Assembly (NCBI RefSeq): GCF_000582685.1
Contig: NZ_KK073768.1
Coordinates: 638,274-702,273 of the forward strand
Direction of reading: 5' to 3'
DNA length: 64,000 nucleotides
From: [Scytonema hofmanni] UTEX 2349
GTDB taxonomy: Bacteria; Cyanobacteriota; Cyanobacteriia; Cyanobacteriales; Nostocaceae
Shown: positions 8,155-16,924 of the stretch, in pieces
How positions within the stretch are numbered: the first letter of the stretch is position 1
How the letters are laid out: each line of letters begins with the position of its first letter
Notes under the pieces: model-generated
Seen by the model: only the letters and a program-made list of their open reading frames with translations
The model's database searches: none
What the model was told of the DNA's origin: nothing
Made by a program: the position numbers and the translations under genes

Positions 8155-10128
8155 TTAAAACCGGAATGTTGCTCTTAATGCCCAAATTAGCAAGGGATCG
8201 TTAGCAGTGTTGTGATCTGGATTCAAAATCACAAAGATACCCGGAGTGAGAGAGAGATTGTCATTGAGTTGAGCGCGATAAAAAAGTTCTACGTGCAGTG
8301 ATGTGTCGTCCCGTCCACCCGCTGTACCTCCTTCAGAAAAGTTGGGAAAATTGAATTCTTCAGGTAAAGAACTAGAAGTAATTTTCGGGGGTTGTCCGAC
8401 GAGAATGCCGCCCAAATTACCGGAACGCAGTAAATTAGGAAAAGCAGCGAATACCATCCAGTTTGTAGTTTCCACACTTCCAGGAAGATTGACTGGATTT
8501 GAGTGAGTCCAGCCTCCCCAACCCCCTAAGTGAAAATTAGGATTAATGCGCCATGCGACGGTAGCGCCGACAGCATGGGTATCAAAAGCTGTCGCAGGTG
8601 CAAAAGGGGAAATTAACTGAGCATCGCCGGTACCGGTTCCTAGTAAGCCATCAGGGGAGTGGGAGAAAAGATAATGCAGCCCGACATCGATTTTATTGGT
8701 GGGTGCGACAGTTAGTTGAGCGCCGGCGGTATATCTGCCGCCAAAAAGTCCCCCAACTTGGATATCACCGGGAAAACTGGGAATTTCGGCACTGTAAACG
8801 CCTTGTAAACTCAGGCGATCGCTTATTTGCCAGTCAAAGCCAATACCCCCAGTACCGTTACCAATTGCCAAAATCGGGTTACGCTGACCGAATAAAGAAA
8901 TTGCTCCCTCACCATTCCCTTCTAAAGGATTAATACCGCGAAAGGTGTTACTAGGATTAACACCCACCGTACCGATAATAATTCCCAAGTTGTCTGAAAG
9001 CGGAAATCGATAAGATAAATCACTGATATATAAATCGTTATTTGTATTTGACTCAAAACCCAACCGCCCCATATTGTTAAATACTGAGGACGCAGAAGAA
9101 TTTAAATTTCCCGAACTCAGCCCAGTTAGCAGTAAATCTTTCCCTGTAAAAGAAGTCGCGAGGGTTAGTTGCACGCTATTGGCAAAAGTCAGATTGGTTT
9201 CTGCCTTGCGTTCTGGCACTTTATCTCTAGGAAACAAATCGACATCAGCGCTATTCGTTCCCTGGAGACTAAATATAGCTTGCCCAAGTAGTCGCGTTGT
9301 CGTGGAAAACTGATTTCCTTGTATTTCGCTTGCGTGGCTTTCTAAATTGTCTACCCGTTGCTCAACTTGTTTTAACTCTGATTGAAACTCAGTTTGTAAG
9401 CGTTGTAACGCGATTAAATCCTCATCTTTAACAGTATTAGCTGTATTGTTGGTTATTAATTTATTAATCTGCTCCAAACAAGCGTTTAAACCAGATGCAA
9501 ATTCATAACGATTGATCGCAGTGTTACCTAGATAAGTCCTATTTGGATATCCAGCAATGCAGCCATAGCGTTCTACCAGAGATTGCAAAGCTCCAAAAGC
9601 CCAGTCTGAAGGTTGCACATCGTCCAGTTGTGACACCGATGTGACTTGAGACATTTGGGGTGATGGAGGGAGTGGAGGAGGGGGGGAGAGGGAGGCAGGG
9701 GAGGCAGGGGGAGCAGGGGGAGCAGGGGAAGAAATTCCCCCAAGTCTCCTTGTCTCCTTGTCTTCCTTGTCTTCCTTGTCTTCCTTGTCTCCCTTGTCTC
9801 CCTTGTCTTCCTTGTCTTCCTTGTCTCCCTTGTCTCCCTGATCCCCTACTTGAGTAAAGGAGCTTTGAGACTCAATTTTTTCTCTAAATTTATTAAGTAT
9901 ATTTTGATGCTCTGGTTTTAGCGCTGATTGAACGGTTTGGAGACTTGCATCTGGTTGTATCAATTCAGGTGGTGTGATTTGAGTCGGTGGGACAATTTTC
10001 ATTGCCTGACTATGTTTTGACTGCTGCACCACATTATCTGACTCAACTAATGGCTGTTCAGGTAATTTGGGCGGAAATGCTTGCCCAGTAATTAACACGC
10101 CCGCCATCAGCAGACCGATATCGCTCAT
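8155..10128 (-). CDS. SLH-domain OprB-type porin
   Basis: This 657-residue outer-membrane protein has the cyanobacterial porin plan. A weakly hydrophobic N-terminus comes first, then an SLH domain (about 165-225: DVQPSDWAFGALQSLVE, CIAGYPNRTY, NRYEFASGLN). A short coiled coil follows (FQSELKQVEQRVDNLESH), then a beta-barrel ending in the aromatic residue F (ALRATFRF). The SLH domain normally anchors the porin to peptidoglycan-linked polymer, and the barrel passes small solutes, with iron uptake or sugar uptake described for relatives. Residues about 95-158 are low complexity (GDKEDKEDK then PAPPAPPASPAS), encoded by the composite repeat. The N-terminus is a poor signal peptide, so the start is uncertain. 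Confidence 0.88.
   Translation of the reverse strand: MSDIGLLMAGVLITGQAFPPKLPEQPLVESDNVVQQSKHSQAMKIVPPTQITPPELIQPDASLQTVQSALKPEHQNILNKFREKIESQSSFTQVGDQGDKGDKEDKEDKGDKGDKEDKEDKEDKETRRLGGISSPAPPAPPASPASLSPPPPLPPSPQMSQVTSVSQLDDVQPSDWAFGALQSLVERYGCIAGYPNRTYLGNTAINRYEFASGLNACLEQINKLITNNTANTVKDEDLIALQRLQTEFQSELKQVEQRVDNLESHASEIQGNQFSTTTRLLGQAIFSLQGTNSADVDLFPRDKVPERKAETNLTFANSVQLTLATSFTGKDLLLTGLSSGNLNSSASSVFNNMGRLGFESNTNNDLYISDLSYRFPLSDNLGIIIGTVGVNPSNTFRGINPLEGNGEGAISLFGQRNPILAIGNGTGGIGFDWQISDRLSLQGVYSAEIPSFPGDIQVGGLFGGRYTAGAQLTVAPTNKIDVGLHYLFSHSPDGLLGTGTGDAQLISPFAPATAFDTHAVGATVAWRINPNFHLGGWGGWTHSNPVNLPGSVETTNWMVFAAFPNLLRSGNLGGILVGQPPKITSSSLPEEFNFPNFSEGGTAGGRDDTSLHVELFYRAQLNDNLSLTPGIFVILNPDHNTANDPLLIWALRATFRF
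9656..9845 (-). repeat. Composite low-complexity repeat inside the porin gene
   Basis: On the minus strand, GGGAGACAAG/GGAAGACAAG units are followed by a linker and then CCCCCTGCTC units. This is the same two-block order as upstream of recF and inside recJ. It is translated in frame between the N-terminus and the SLH domain. Confidence 0.9.
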
Positions 10129-10320
10129 TGTATTTCACCTTACTAACACCAATATTTCTCTTGACATATAAAATTGGTGTATTTCAGGAATTTTTCGTAC
10201 TTAGACGTAATAAAAATGACTAGTAAGTGAATATGCTAACTGCTTTTTTCCCATTAGCTATTAGCCTTTTCCCTCTTAAAAAACCTTTCCCCTTTCCCCT
10301 TTACCCCTTCCCCCTCTTTT

Positions 10321-10797
10321 TCATTCCGGTTGGCTACAGTAATTTTTCACCTCAGCTTCTAAAGCATCAGACTGTTTAGCCGTGGTTGCTGCGGATGTGA
10401 ATGCGGTATCGATATCTGTTCTAGCTTTTTGTATTCTTTCTCTACCAGATTCTGAGGCTTGTGCTGTTTTAGCTGAACCAAGAGCTTTACCTGCTTTGGT
10501 TATCTGTTTGCCGAGAGTGTCAAACACTTTCACAAATTCGTCTTGATATTTTTTCAGTTCAGGATCTGGTAGATTCATTTCCTTGAGCGATTTGGTGACA
10601 GCTTGGAGATCAGCCGCTAGTTTCAAACTGGTTGTCACCTGCTGACCTTTATTTTTTTCAATCAGAGCATTTCCTTCACTAACAGTCTTCATCAGGCGAT
10701 CGCACTGAGCAACTTTGCTGTTATCGCAACCACTGAGCAACAAGGCAATGCTCAGACCAACAGGAATAATAACGATACGTTTACGCCGAACCAACAT
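10321..10797 (-). CDS. Putative lipoprotein
   Basis: With the ATG at 10797 the protein has 158 residues and begins MLVRRKR, then a hydrophobic segment ending in a lipobox LLLSGC (Cys24). An upstream ATG at 10824 would bury this signal, so I prefer 10797. The mature part is helical and charged, with Lys/Gln-rich segments (EKNKGQQVTTSLKLAADLQ) and a final Cys pairing candidate (NYCSQPE). Family not recognised. It probably sits on the periplasmic side of a membrane. Confidence 0.75.
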   Translation of the reverse strand: MLVRRKRIVIIPVGLSIALLLSGCDNSKVAQCDRLMKTVSEGNALIEKNKGQQVTTSLKLAADLQAVTKSLKEMNLPDPELKKYQDEFVKVFDTLGKQITKAGKALGSAKTAQASESGRERIQKARTDIDTAFTSAATTAKQSDALEAEVKNYCSQPE

Positions 10798-11174
10798 TAA
10801 CACCCCACCACTTATTAAACCCAAATAATAATACCCAATGATTATGTAATTTTTATTAGTTTTCCGGTGAATTTATGTGTTAAAAGGACAACCAGGAGAA
10901 GAGAAGCCACTTCAACTACGTCGAGAACGAAAGGATACAGCTATTGCGATTGGTGGGGTATCACCCCTTATCTCACGATTTTTCGACATTCCACACAATT
11001 GTAGAGACGTTCCGGCGGAACGTCTCTACGTCTTTTCTACCGGATGTCCAATGTGTAATTTCAGTAAAAATGCCCCCCCACAGCATTGAAATATTAGGAA
11101 ATTCTCAGTTAATGTCGAATGTTGCCTATATTGCCTAAGCTGACTGAAAAAGTCTTTAGATTACAGGAATAATT
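10798..11174. other. Divergent intergenic region before the cobalt transport operon
   Basis: No gene is supported. It contains a perfect palindrome at 11001-11029 followed by CTACCGGATGTCC, the same flank as the 6547-6665 family. I looked for a cobalamin riboswitch (B12 box, GCCACTG core) because cbiM genes often carry one and found no convincing match. Confidence 0.6.
11001..11029. repeat. Palindrome GTAGAGACGTTCC...GGAACGTCTCTAC
   Basis: A 29-base perfect palindrome around CGG; family members are at 6514-6543 and 60309-60337. Confidence 0.88.
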
Positions 11175-11909
11175 GTGTTTACTTTTATTACATATTCAAG
11201 CTGGCTGTACTGGATAACTCAGCCGCAGTTAGCCCTGCACATCCCCGATGGCTTTCTGAATTTACCTATTATCGCTGTCACATGGGTAATTGCCATCGGT
11301 TTAATTGCACTCGCGCTGAAGAGAGCGCAGACAGAATACCAAGAACGAGCTGTACCCCTAATGGGTGTATGTGGTGCTTTTATCTTTGCGGCTCAAATGA
11401 TAAACTTCCCTATTCCTGGAGGCACTTCCGGACACCTTTTGGGTGGAACCCTCGCAGGTGCTTTGTTGGGTCCCTGGGCTGGTTCTTTGGTCATGGTGTC
11501 GGTGTTTATCGTCCAAGCCGTAATATTCCAAGATGGGGGCTTGACTGTGCTGGGCGCCAACATTTTTAATATGGGGTTGATTGGCACATTTGGTGGTTAT
11601 TATCTATACAAAGCAATTCGGTTTACCATAGGTGGCAATAAATTGTCAGGAATGGCAATTGCTTCCTCTGTTGCAGCTTGGGCAAGTGTAGTGGTTGCCT
11701 CTGTTATGTGTGCTGTACAACTAGCTATATCTGGAACAGTTCCGTTAACTGTTGCTTTGGCTGCAATGGCATCATGGCACGTACTAATCGGTATTGGTGA
11801 AGCAGCGATTACCGTAGTAGCTCTTTCGTTTATTTGGCGGACTCGACCGGATTTATTTTACGATCCCCCACGCAAGGTGGTTGTATCTCGTCCTCTGTCA
11901 CGTTATTAA
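11175..11909 (+). CDS. cbiM: ECF cobalt/nickel transporter substrate-specific subunit CbiM
   Basis: CbiM is the membrane S-component that captures Co2+ (or Ni2+) in an energy-coupling-factor importer. The 244-residue protein has the family core LHIPDGFLNLPI, MGVCGAFIFAAQMINFPIPGGTSGHLLGG and GANIFNMGLIG. In this family the metal is bound near the HIPDG N-terminus, which usually follows the initiator Met. Here about 20 hydrophobic residues precede it and end QPQLA-LH, which looks like a cleavable signal peptide exposing the His. The GTG at 11175 is the start in frame. It is followed 13 bases later by the PDGLE subunit and then cbiQ and cbiO. Confidence 0.92.
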   Translation: MFTFITYSSWLYWITQPQLALHIPDGFLNLPIIAVTWVIAIGLIALALKRAQTEYQERAVPLMGVCGAFIFAAQMINFPIPGGTSGHLLGGTLAGALLGPWAGSLVMVSVFIVQAVIFQDGGLTVLGANIFNMGLIGTFGGYYLYKAIRFTIGGNKLSGMAIASSVAAWASVVVASVMCAVQLAISGTVPLTVALAAMASWHVLIGIGEAAITVVALSFIWRTRPDLFYDPPRKVVVSRPLSRY

Positions 11910-11922
11910 TAGGGATTCAACT

Positions 11923-12258
11923 ATGAGTAATGATATGCGATCGCGCAATCGGGCTTTTGTAATAGCTGGTTTGGGTATTGCTTTGCTAATTGCAATTTTT
12001 GTTTCTCCCTTTGCCAGTAAAAACCCTGATGGCTTGGATCGAGTCTCCCAGGATCTCAAATTTGAGGATAAAGCACATGAAGATGCACCAGCTAAAAAGC
12101 TACCTTTCTACGCTGTTTTTGATGAATATGCCCTCAGAGGTGTACCCGAAGCTGTAGCTACTCCCATCGCTGGTTTAGTCGGAACTTTAGCCGTTTTTGG
12201 CTTGGCTTGGGGAATTGGCAAATTAGTTGTACGTGGTACAAGTTCATCTAAAGATTGA
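11923..12258 (+). CDS. PDGLE-domain accessory subunit of the cobalt/nickel ECF transporter (CbiN-like)
   Basis: The ATG at 11923 gives 111 residues, and an upstream frame extension overlaps cbiM and is not needed. There is an N-terminal membrane helix (AFVIAGLGIALLIAIFVSPFA), directly followed by NPDGLDRV, the PDGLE signature, a periplasmic loop, and a second helix (VATPIAGLVGTLAVFGLAWGIG). Such two-helix proteins replace or resemble CbiN/NikN and assist metal loading onto CbiM/NikM. Position between cbiM and cbiQ supports this. Confidence 0.88.
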   Translation: MSNDMRSRNRAFVIAGLGIALLIAIFVSPFASKNPDGLDRVSQDLKFEDKAHEDAPAKKLPFYAVFDEYALRGVPEAVATPIAGLVGTLAVFGLAWGIGKLVVRGTSSSKD

Positions 12259-12301
12259 GTTTTTCGTCAAAATGCGTAAGTCCTAAATCCAAAATTCTTA
12301 G

Positions 12302-13078
12302 ATGCTGCTACATATTGGGGCGATCGCTCTTGATGTTAATAGTAAACAGATTACTCTCTGGCACAAACTCGCTCCCCGCACCCGAATACTATGTACATTG
12401 CTGCTTGTATTTGCAATTGCCCTCACACCAAATGGACATTGGTGGACTTGGGCAATTTATGCCTTGGCTGTGGCAAGCATTTTATTACTCAGTAAAGTCA
12501 CCTTCAGCGTGCTACTAAAACGTTTAGCTGTTGAGTTCGGTTTTGTGGGTGTTGTGCTTTTGGGTACTTTGTTCCGAGGTGGTGGTACAGTACTTTGGGC
12601 TTGGGGTCCCTTGCAAATTACTACAGTCGGGCTAACTGTGTTAGGTAGTGTCACCACTAAGGCGTTGCTATCTTTACTGATGTTGAATTTGTTAACTTTA
12701 ACAACTTCAGTATCAGCCTTGCTTAATGCTTTAATCGAACTGCGAACCCCACCTTTGTTAGTCGCAATTTTGGCTTCAATGTATCGCTATATTGGTGTGT
12801 TGATCGGTGAATTTAACATTATGCGACGAGCCGCAGCATCGCGCAACTTGATGAACGGTAATCAAACTATTCGTTTGGTACTTGGTAATATGATTGGAGC
12901 GCTATTTATCCGCACTTACGACCGAGGAAACCACATTCATCAAGCGATGCTGTCGCGGGGTTATCAAGGAGTAATGCCGATAGAAAAATTACCAGAACCA
13001 GGACGAAATGATGCGATCGCTTTAACTTTGACGGTGATTTTAGCATTAATTGGACAAGCTGTTTATTTGATTTTGTAA
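12302..13078 (+). CDS. cbiQ: ECF transporter transmembrane component CbiQ
   Basis: This 258-residue T-component couples the ATPase to CbiM. It has several membrane helices and the coupling-helix signatures: a basic segment MRRAAASRNL and the ARG-type motif AMLSRGYQG near the C-terminus. The ATG at 12302 gives MLLHIGAIALD, a normal N-terminus. It lies 43 bases after the PDGLE gene and about 110 bases before cbiO. The interval before cbiO is a degenerate ACTATCAACTAACCACT repeat, but all four genes are probably one transcription unit. Confidence 0.9.
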   Translation: MLLHIGAIALDVNSKQITLWHKLAPRTRILCTLLLVFAIALTPNGHWWTWAIYALAVASILLLSKVTFSVLLKRLAVEFGFVGVVLLGTLFRGGGTVLWAWGPLQITTVGLTVLGSVTTKALLSLLMLNLLTLTTSVSALLNALIELRTPPLLVAILASMYRYIGVLIGEFNIMRRAAASRNLMNGNQTIRLVLGNMIGALFIRTYDRGNHIHQAMLSRGYQGVMPIEKLPEPGRNDAIALTLTVILALIGQAVYLIL

Positions 13079-13079
13079 G

Positions 13080-13170
13080 TTATAAGTTGTCTACTAACCA
13101 CTATCAACTAACTAATAACCACTATCCCCTAACCACTACCCACTATCAACTATCAATTAACCACTAACTA
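13080..13170 (+). repeat. Degenerate CTAACCACTATCAA tandem repeat
   Basis: Imperfect units of ACTAACCACTATC or ACTATCAACTA fill the gap between cbiQ and cbiO. Similar simple sequence precedes other genes here (31466-31491 and about 58770-58850). Confidence 0.7.
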
Positions 13171-13186
13171 ATATCAGATTATATTG

Positions 13187-13966
13187 ATGCATCATAATCC
13201 GATAATAATCAAAAATCTTAGCTATACCTACCCTGATGGAACTCAGGCTTTAAGAAAAATTAATTTATCTATTGAAGCTGGGGAAAAGGTAGCATTAATT
13301 GGAGCAAATGGTTCAGGAAAATCTACGTTACAGTTTCACTTAAATGGAATTACTTTACCTCAAGAAGGAGAAGTAATTATTGGGGAATGGTTAGTAGAAC
13401 CTAAGAATTTGCGAGAAATTCGGAACTTTGTCGGATTAGTTTTTCAAAATCCAGATAATCAGCTATTTATGCCCACAGTATGGGAAGATGTTGCTTTTGG
13501 TCCGATGAATTTGGGTTTGCGAGACGAAGAACTTAAAAAGCGGGTTCTTGAAGCTATGGCTGCGGTTGATATCGATCCAGAATGGTTTGGGCAACGAAAT
13601 ACTGATAATTTGTCTGGAGGGGAAAAAAAACGGATTGCGATCGCAGGGGTTTTAGCGATGAATCCGCAGGTTTTGGTATTGGATGAACCTTCTGCTCAAT
13701 TAGATCCGCGATCGCGTCGTCAGTTAATTGATTTGTTACAAACTTTGCCTTTTACTCAACTAATTGCTACCCACGATTTAGATTTAGCTTTGGAACTTTG
13801 TTCCCGCACTGTTGTATTGAGTCAAGGGGAAATTGTTTTCGATGGTGAGACTGAGCAGGTAATGAACGATTCAGAATTTTTGCAGGCTCACGCTTTAGAA
13901 CTTCCACTGTGCTACAGTCGTCCTTATTGTTTAATTAAAGATGCACCCATCAAAGTTAGTTATTAA
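13187..13966 (+). CDS. cbiO: ECF transporter ATPase CbiO
   Basis: A complete ABC ATPase of 259 residues that powers the cobalt/nickel importer. It has Walker A GANGSGKST, Q-loop VFQNPDNQLF, signature LSGGEKKRIAIAG, Walker B VLVLDEPSAQLDP and H-loop ATHDLDLAL. I start at the ATG at 13187 rather than the TTG one codon earlier. It closes the cbiM operon. Confidence 0.93.
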   Translation: MHHNPIIIKNLSYTYPDGTQALRKINLSIEAGEKVALIGANGSGKSTLQFHLNGITLPQEGEVIIGEWLVEPKNLREIRNFVGLVFQNPDNQLFMPTVWEDVAFGPMNLGLRDEELKKRVLEAMAAVDIDPEWFGQRNTDNLSGGEKKRIAIAGVLAMNPQVLVLDEPSAQLDPRSRRQLIDLLQTLPFTQLIATHDLDLALELCSRTVVLSQGEIVFDGETEQVMNDSEFLQAHALELPLCYSRPYCLIKDAPIKVSY

Positions 13967-13969
13967 TTG

Positions 13970-14035
13970 TTAATGGTGCATATCCATACCGGGCATTTCA
14001 TTTTCTCCGGGTTGATTTGCCTTATGAGGTACTAA
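13970..14035 (-). pseudogene. Possible remnant of a gene 3' end (Met/His-rich tail)
   Basis: The minus strand reads LVPHKANQPGENEMPGMDMHH and a stop, and it overlaps the 3' end of the EAL-GGDEF gene in another frame. The tail looks like a metal-binding C-terminus, but no upstream part of such a gene remains. It could be chance. Confidence 0.25.
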
Positions 14036-16257
14036 ATAATAGATATTATGCTAGGCTTTTCACAGTCCATCTGCACGATACAATTTCTCCCTTGTGCTTT
14101 TGCTTTGTAGAGTCCTTGGTCAGCAGCAGTAATCAAGGTGGCAGCAGATGATTGATTATCAGGAGTAATAGTTGTGACGCCAAGACTTAGGGTGATGAAT
14201 TTACTGACTTGAGAATTCCGATGGGGCAGTTGTAATGCACTAATATTAGTCTGGATCTCTCTAGCAAGTATGATAGCTTCTTCGACATCGGTATTCGGCA
14301 AAATAACTGCAAACTCTTCTCCACCATATCGAGCAACTAAATCAGCAGGGTGTTTGACTGATTGAGAGATTGCCTTGGCAACATGTCTGAGTGCGTCATC
14401 TCCTGCCAGATGTCCATAGGTATCGTTGTAAAGCTTAAAGTAATCTACATCACACAAAATCAAAGATAGTGAGGCTTGCTCTGATGCCAACCGTTGCCAC
14501 TCGACCTTAAGCGTATCATCAAAGCAGCGTCGATTTGCCACTTGAGTCAGACCATCTGAAGAGGCAACACGCTCTAATTCCTGGTTTACTTGTCGTAATT
14601 TCTGGTAAAGTTCCGATTGCTGAATAGCGATCGCTGCTTGACCTGCTAGCTGGTTAAGCAAGTTAACTTCGGATTGCTGCCATCGTCTGGAGTTACGACA
14701 TTGATGAGCGATCAATAACCCCCACAAATGGTCTTGCTGCAAGATGGGTACCACAAGGTTTGCCCGGATTTGCAAACTCCGCAGGAGCTTAACATGACAC
14801 GGCGATAGTCCGGCATTTTCAATATCTTCAATCGATGTAGTATTGCCTTGTTGGTAGTAACTTGCATGTGTAGATTGAAAGCACGTATCCATAACGTTAA
14901 ATCCCAGGATGGACATGCACCCTTCTGCTAGGGATTCTACAGCAACTAACCCACTCCAGTCTGGCTTAAACTGATAGATTACCACTCGGTCTACCTCAAA
15001 CAGTTGTCGCACTTCGGCTGCTGTAGTTTGCAAAATCTCGTTCAACTCCAATGATTGTCGGATGCGCTGGGTAACAGCCGCGACAATTCGCTCGGACTCA
15101 GTTTGGTGTTGGACGCGCTGCTTAACCGGCTGAGAAGCAGATGCGACAGTTAAGGCGATCGAATCAAAACGAGGGGTTGTAGTGACAGGGACTGCACTAG
15201 GTCTGGCAATCAAATAGCCTTGGGCAAGCGTTGCACCTCGTTCTCGCAGCCAGTTTAGTTCCTCGATGCATTCAATTCCTTCAGCAACGGTCTGAATGTT
15301 TAACTTTTGAGCGATCTCTAGAAGTTTCTCAGTAATCGAGGCTTTATACAAATCTTGATGCACATCTCGAATTAACTCCATATCCAACTTGATAAAGTCA
15401 GGACGTAACTGATGCAGCAAGTTCAGATTGGAATAACCAGAACCAAGGTCATCAAGGGCTACTAAAAACCCACCATCCCGGTAGTATTGCAGCACTGCTT
15501 TGAGGTGGGCTAAATCTTGAGGAGTGTCTGACTCCACAACTTCAAAGACGACGCGCTCATGGGAAATGCCTGCTCGATCAATTGCTTCTACCGTACTGTA
15601 TAGGCAAGAAGCAGGGTCATAAAGGGCTGTGGGTGAAAAATTGACGAAGATATGCCCGCTCACTTGATGACGGGTGAATTGATTGATTGCGCTCAGACGA
15701 GCAACTCGGTCTAGTTGTGGCAGGAGTCCGGCTTCTGTTGCTAAATCCAGAATAGGTGCTGGCAATACTAAATTGCCTTGTTCATCCAGCCCCCGCAAGA
15801 GCGATTCATATCCATAAATCTGGGATGTATCTTTAATTGAGACGATCGCTTGGAAGTGACTAGTGAATCGTTCTGTTGCCAGCATTTCAACCAGCCAGTC
15901 CGACTGGTTGAACTTAATGAAGCGCTGCAATGAGGCTATGTCACTAAAATCTTGGAGTTGAGGCTGGATAGTGCCTCGAATGAAAAGGACTTGCGTCTCT
16001 CTTAATTCTCTGGGTGCAAATAGTTGAGCCAGGTTACGGGCAATTTCTTGAGCCTGTCCGGGTCTACAGTCCAAACTCAGTCCTGGTCGCTCGTGCATCA
16101 GTTCATACTTTACGGCAAACTGCTGGAGGTAGGAGGTAACTTTTTTCAGGGTATGTGGAACGGGGAACCAGAGAAAGAGTTTGCCTGCTTCCCTATTCCG
16201 ACAGCGTACAACATTGCAACAAGCACAAGTCTTGGTGATAGGAGATTTTTGGTTCAT
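14032..16257 (-). CDS. EAL - CBCR-type GAF - GGDEF protein (light-sensing c-di-GMP enzyme candidate)
   Basis: The 741-residue protein starts with a Cys-rich segment (C11, C13, C14, C19) and an unrecognised region to about 130. An EAL phosphodiesterase domain follows (about 130-375; ESLLRG, ALDDLGSGYSN, VAEGIE, so the catalytic acidic residues are kept although EAL reads ESL). A GAF domain (about 405-570) and a C-terminal GGDEF cyclase domain with an intact GGEEF (645-649) complete it. No RxxD inhibitory site precedes it. The GAF has DTCF (Cys459) and PCH (Cys487), matching the DXCF class of cyanobacteriochromes, and their 28-residue spacing is the same as in TePixJ. Light-regulated c-di-GMP turnover is inferred. 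Confidence 0.85.
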   Translation of the reverse strand: MNQKSPITKTCACCNVVRCRNREAGKLFLWFPVPHTLKKVTSYLQQFAVKYELMHERPGLSLDCRPGQAQEIARNLAQLFAPRELRETQVLFIRGTIQPQLQDFSDIASLQRFIKFNQSDWLVEMLATERFTSHFQAIVSIKDTSQIYGYESLLRGLDEQGNLVLPAPILDLATEAGLLPQLDRVARLSAINQFTRHQVSGHIFVNFSPTALYDPASCLYSTVEAIDRAGISHERVVFEVVESDTPQDLAHLKAVLQYYRDGGFLVALDDLGSGYSNLNLLHQLRPDFIKLDMELIRDVHQDLYKASITEKLLEIAQKLNIQTVAEGIECIEELNWLRERGATLAQGYLIARPSAVPVTTTPRFDSIALTVASASQPVKQRVQHQTESERIVAAVTQRIRQSLELNEILQTTAAEVRQLFEVDRVVIYQFKPDWSGLVAVESLAEGCMSILGFNVMDTCFQSTHASYYQQGNTTSIEDIENAGLSPCHVKLLRSLQIRANLVVPILQQDHLWGLLIAHQCRNSRRWQQSEVNLLNQLAGQAAIAIQQSELYQKLRQVNQELERVASSDGLTQVANRRCFDDTLKVEWQRLASEQASLSLILCDVDYFKLYNDTYGHLAGDDALRHVAKAISQSVKHPADLVARYGGEEFAVILPNTDVEEAIILAREIQTNISALQLPHRNSQVSKFITLSLGVTTITPDNQSSAATLITAADQGLYKAKAQGRNCIVQMDCEKPSIISII

Positions 16258-16542
16258 AGGTAGGTAAGCACTTTACTGAATCTGATTTACCCTAGTATTC
16301 CCATTATTCTTCTTATAAAAGATTTAAGTACATAAAGATTTGATGTTTTATGTATAAAGTATATCAAGTAAAGTCAAACACAGTAGAAATACTTTCGTTC
16401 AATTTCACTCTAGATAAATCCTTTTAACTAGTTCTTTAAATAGTAGCTTTGCCGCTTTGGCACAAAGCAGCGCGATCGCACTAATCGCATCGGCTTATGC
16501 AATTTTTTATCTCACGCAGAGACGCAAACAAGAATGCTAATT

Positions 16543-16560
16543 AGTCCGCATAGGCGGACT
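16543..16560. repeat. Small palindrome AGTCCGC-ATAG-GCGGACT
   Basis: Seven-base perfect arms around a four-base loop. Confidence 0.6.
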
Positions 16561-16630
16561 TTGTACGCGCAACGCCGCGATTTTAATCGTCCGGTGCAAA
16601 ATATCAAACACTTTTTGGCTTATGCAATTT

Positions 16631-16712
16631 TACAGTAGACATCTGGTAGAAACTAATTATGCGTTGCCCTAAACCCTTGATTAGACTACCAAGTGCTACG
16701 TCTCTACGTATG
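16631..16712. repeat. Second copy of the 6547-6665 element (right part)
   Basis: Shares ACATCTGGTA, an AATTATGCGTT-like segment, AAACCC and TGCTACGTCTCTAC in the same order as 6596-6665, but diverged and without the intact palindrome. Confidence 0.7.
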
Positions 16713-16924
16713 ACTCTGGAGATGTCTAGTTAAGAGTGGTGCAACGTTTCTAGCTAATAATATTCACTAGCCACAATGAATACTCAATCGCTGTTCTAGG
16801 GGAAATCGCTCCTAAGGTGTTCGGTTCTACGACTGTTGACAGTACACAAATAACTATAACCTCATAGTAGATATGTATTTTATAGATGCTGTCAGCCCTT
16901 GAGTGAACTAAGAGGTGAAAACCT

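Larger units (their letters stand above)
16258..16924. other. Intergenic region with repeats, no gene supported
   Basis: A 667-base divergent gap. It contains HIP1 sites, a small palindrome (16543-16560), two copies of GGCTTATGCAATTTT about 125 bases apart, and a MITE-like relative (16631-16712). One short minus-strand frame near its right end overlaps the next gene's start and looks spurious. Confidence 0.6.

Noticed and set aside
9660..9857. Plus-strand frame opposite the porin repeat
   Set aside because: Low-complexity sequence without stops; no start signal or homology.
10825..11174. Cobalamin riboswitch before cbiM
   Set aside because: A partial CAGGAGA-like and GCCACT-like match is present but the order and the B12 box consensus do not fit.
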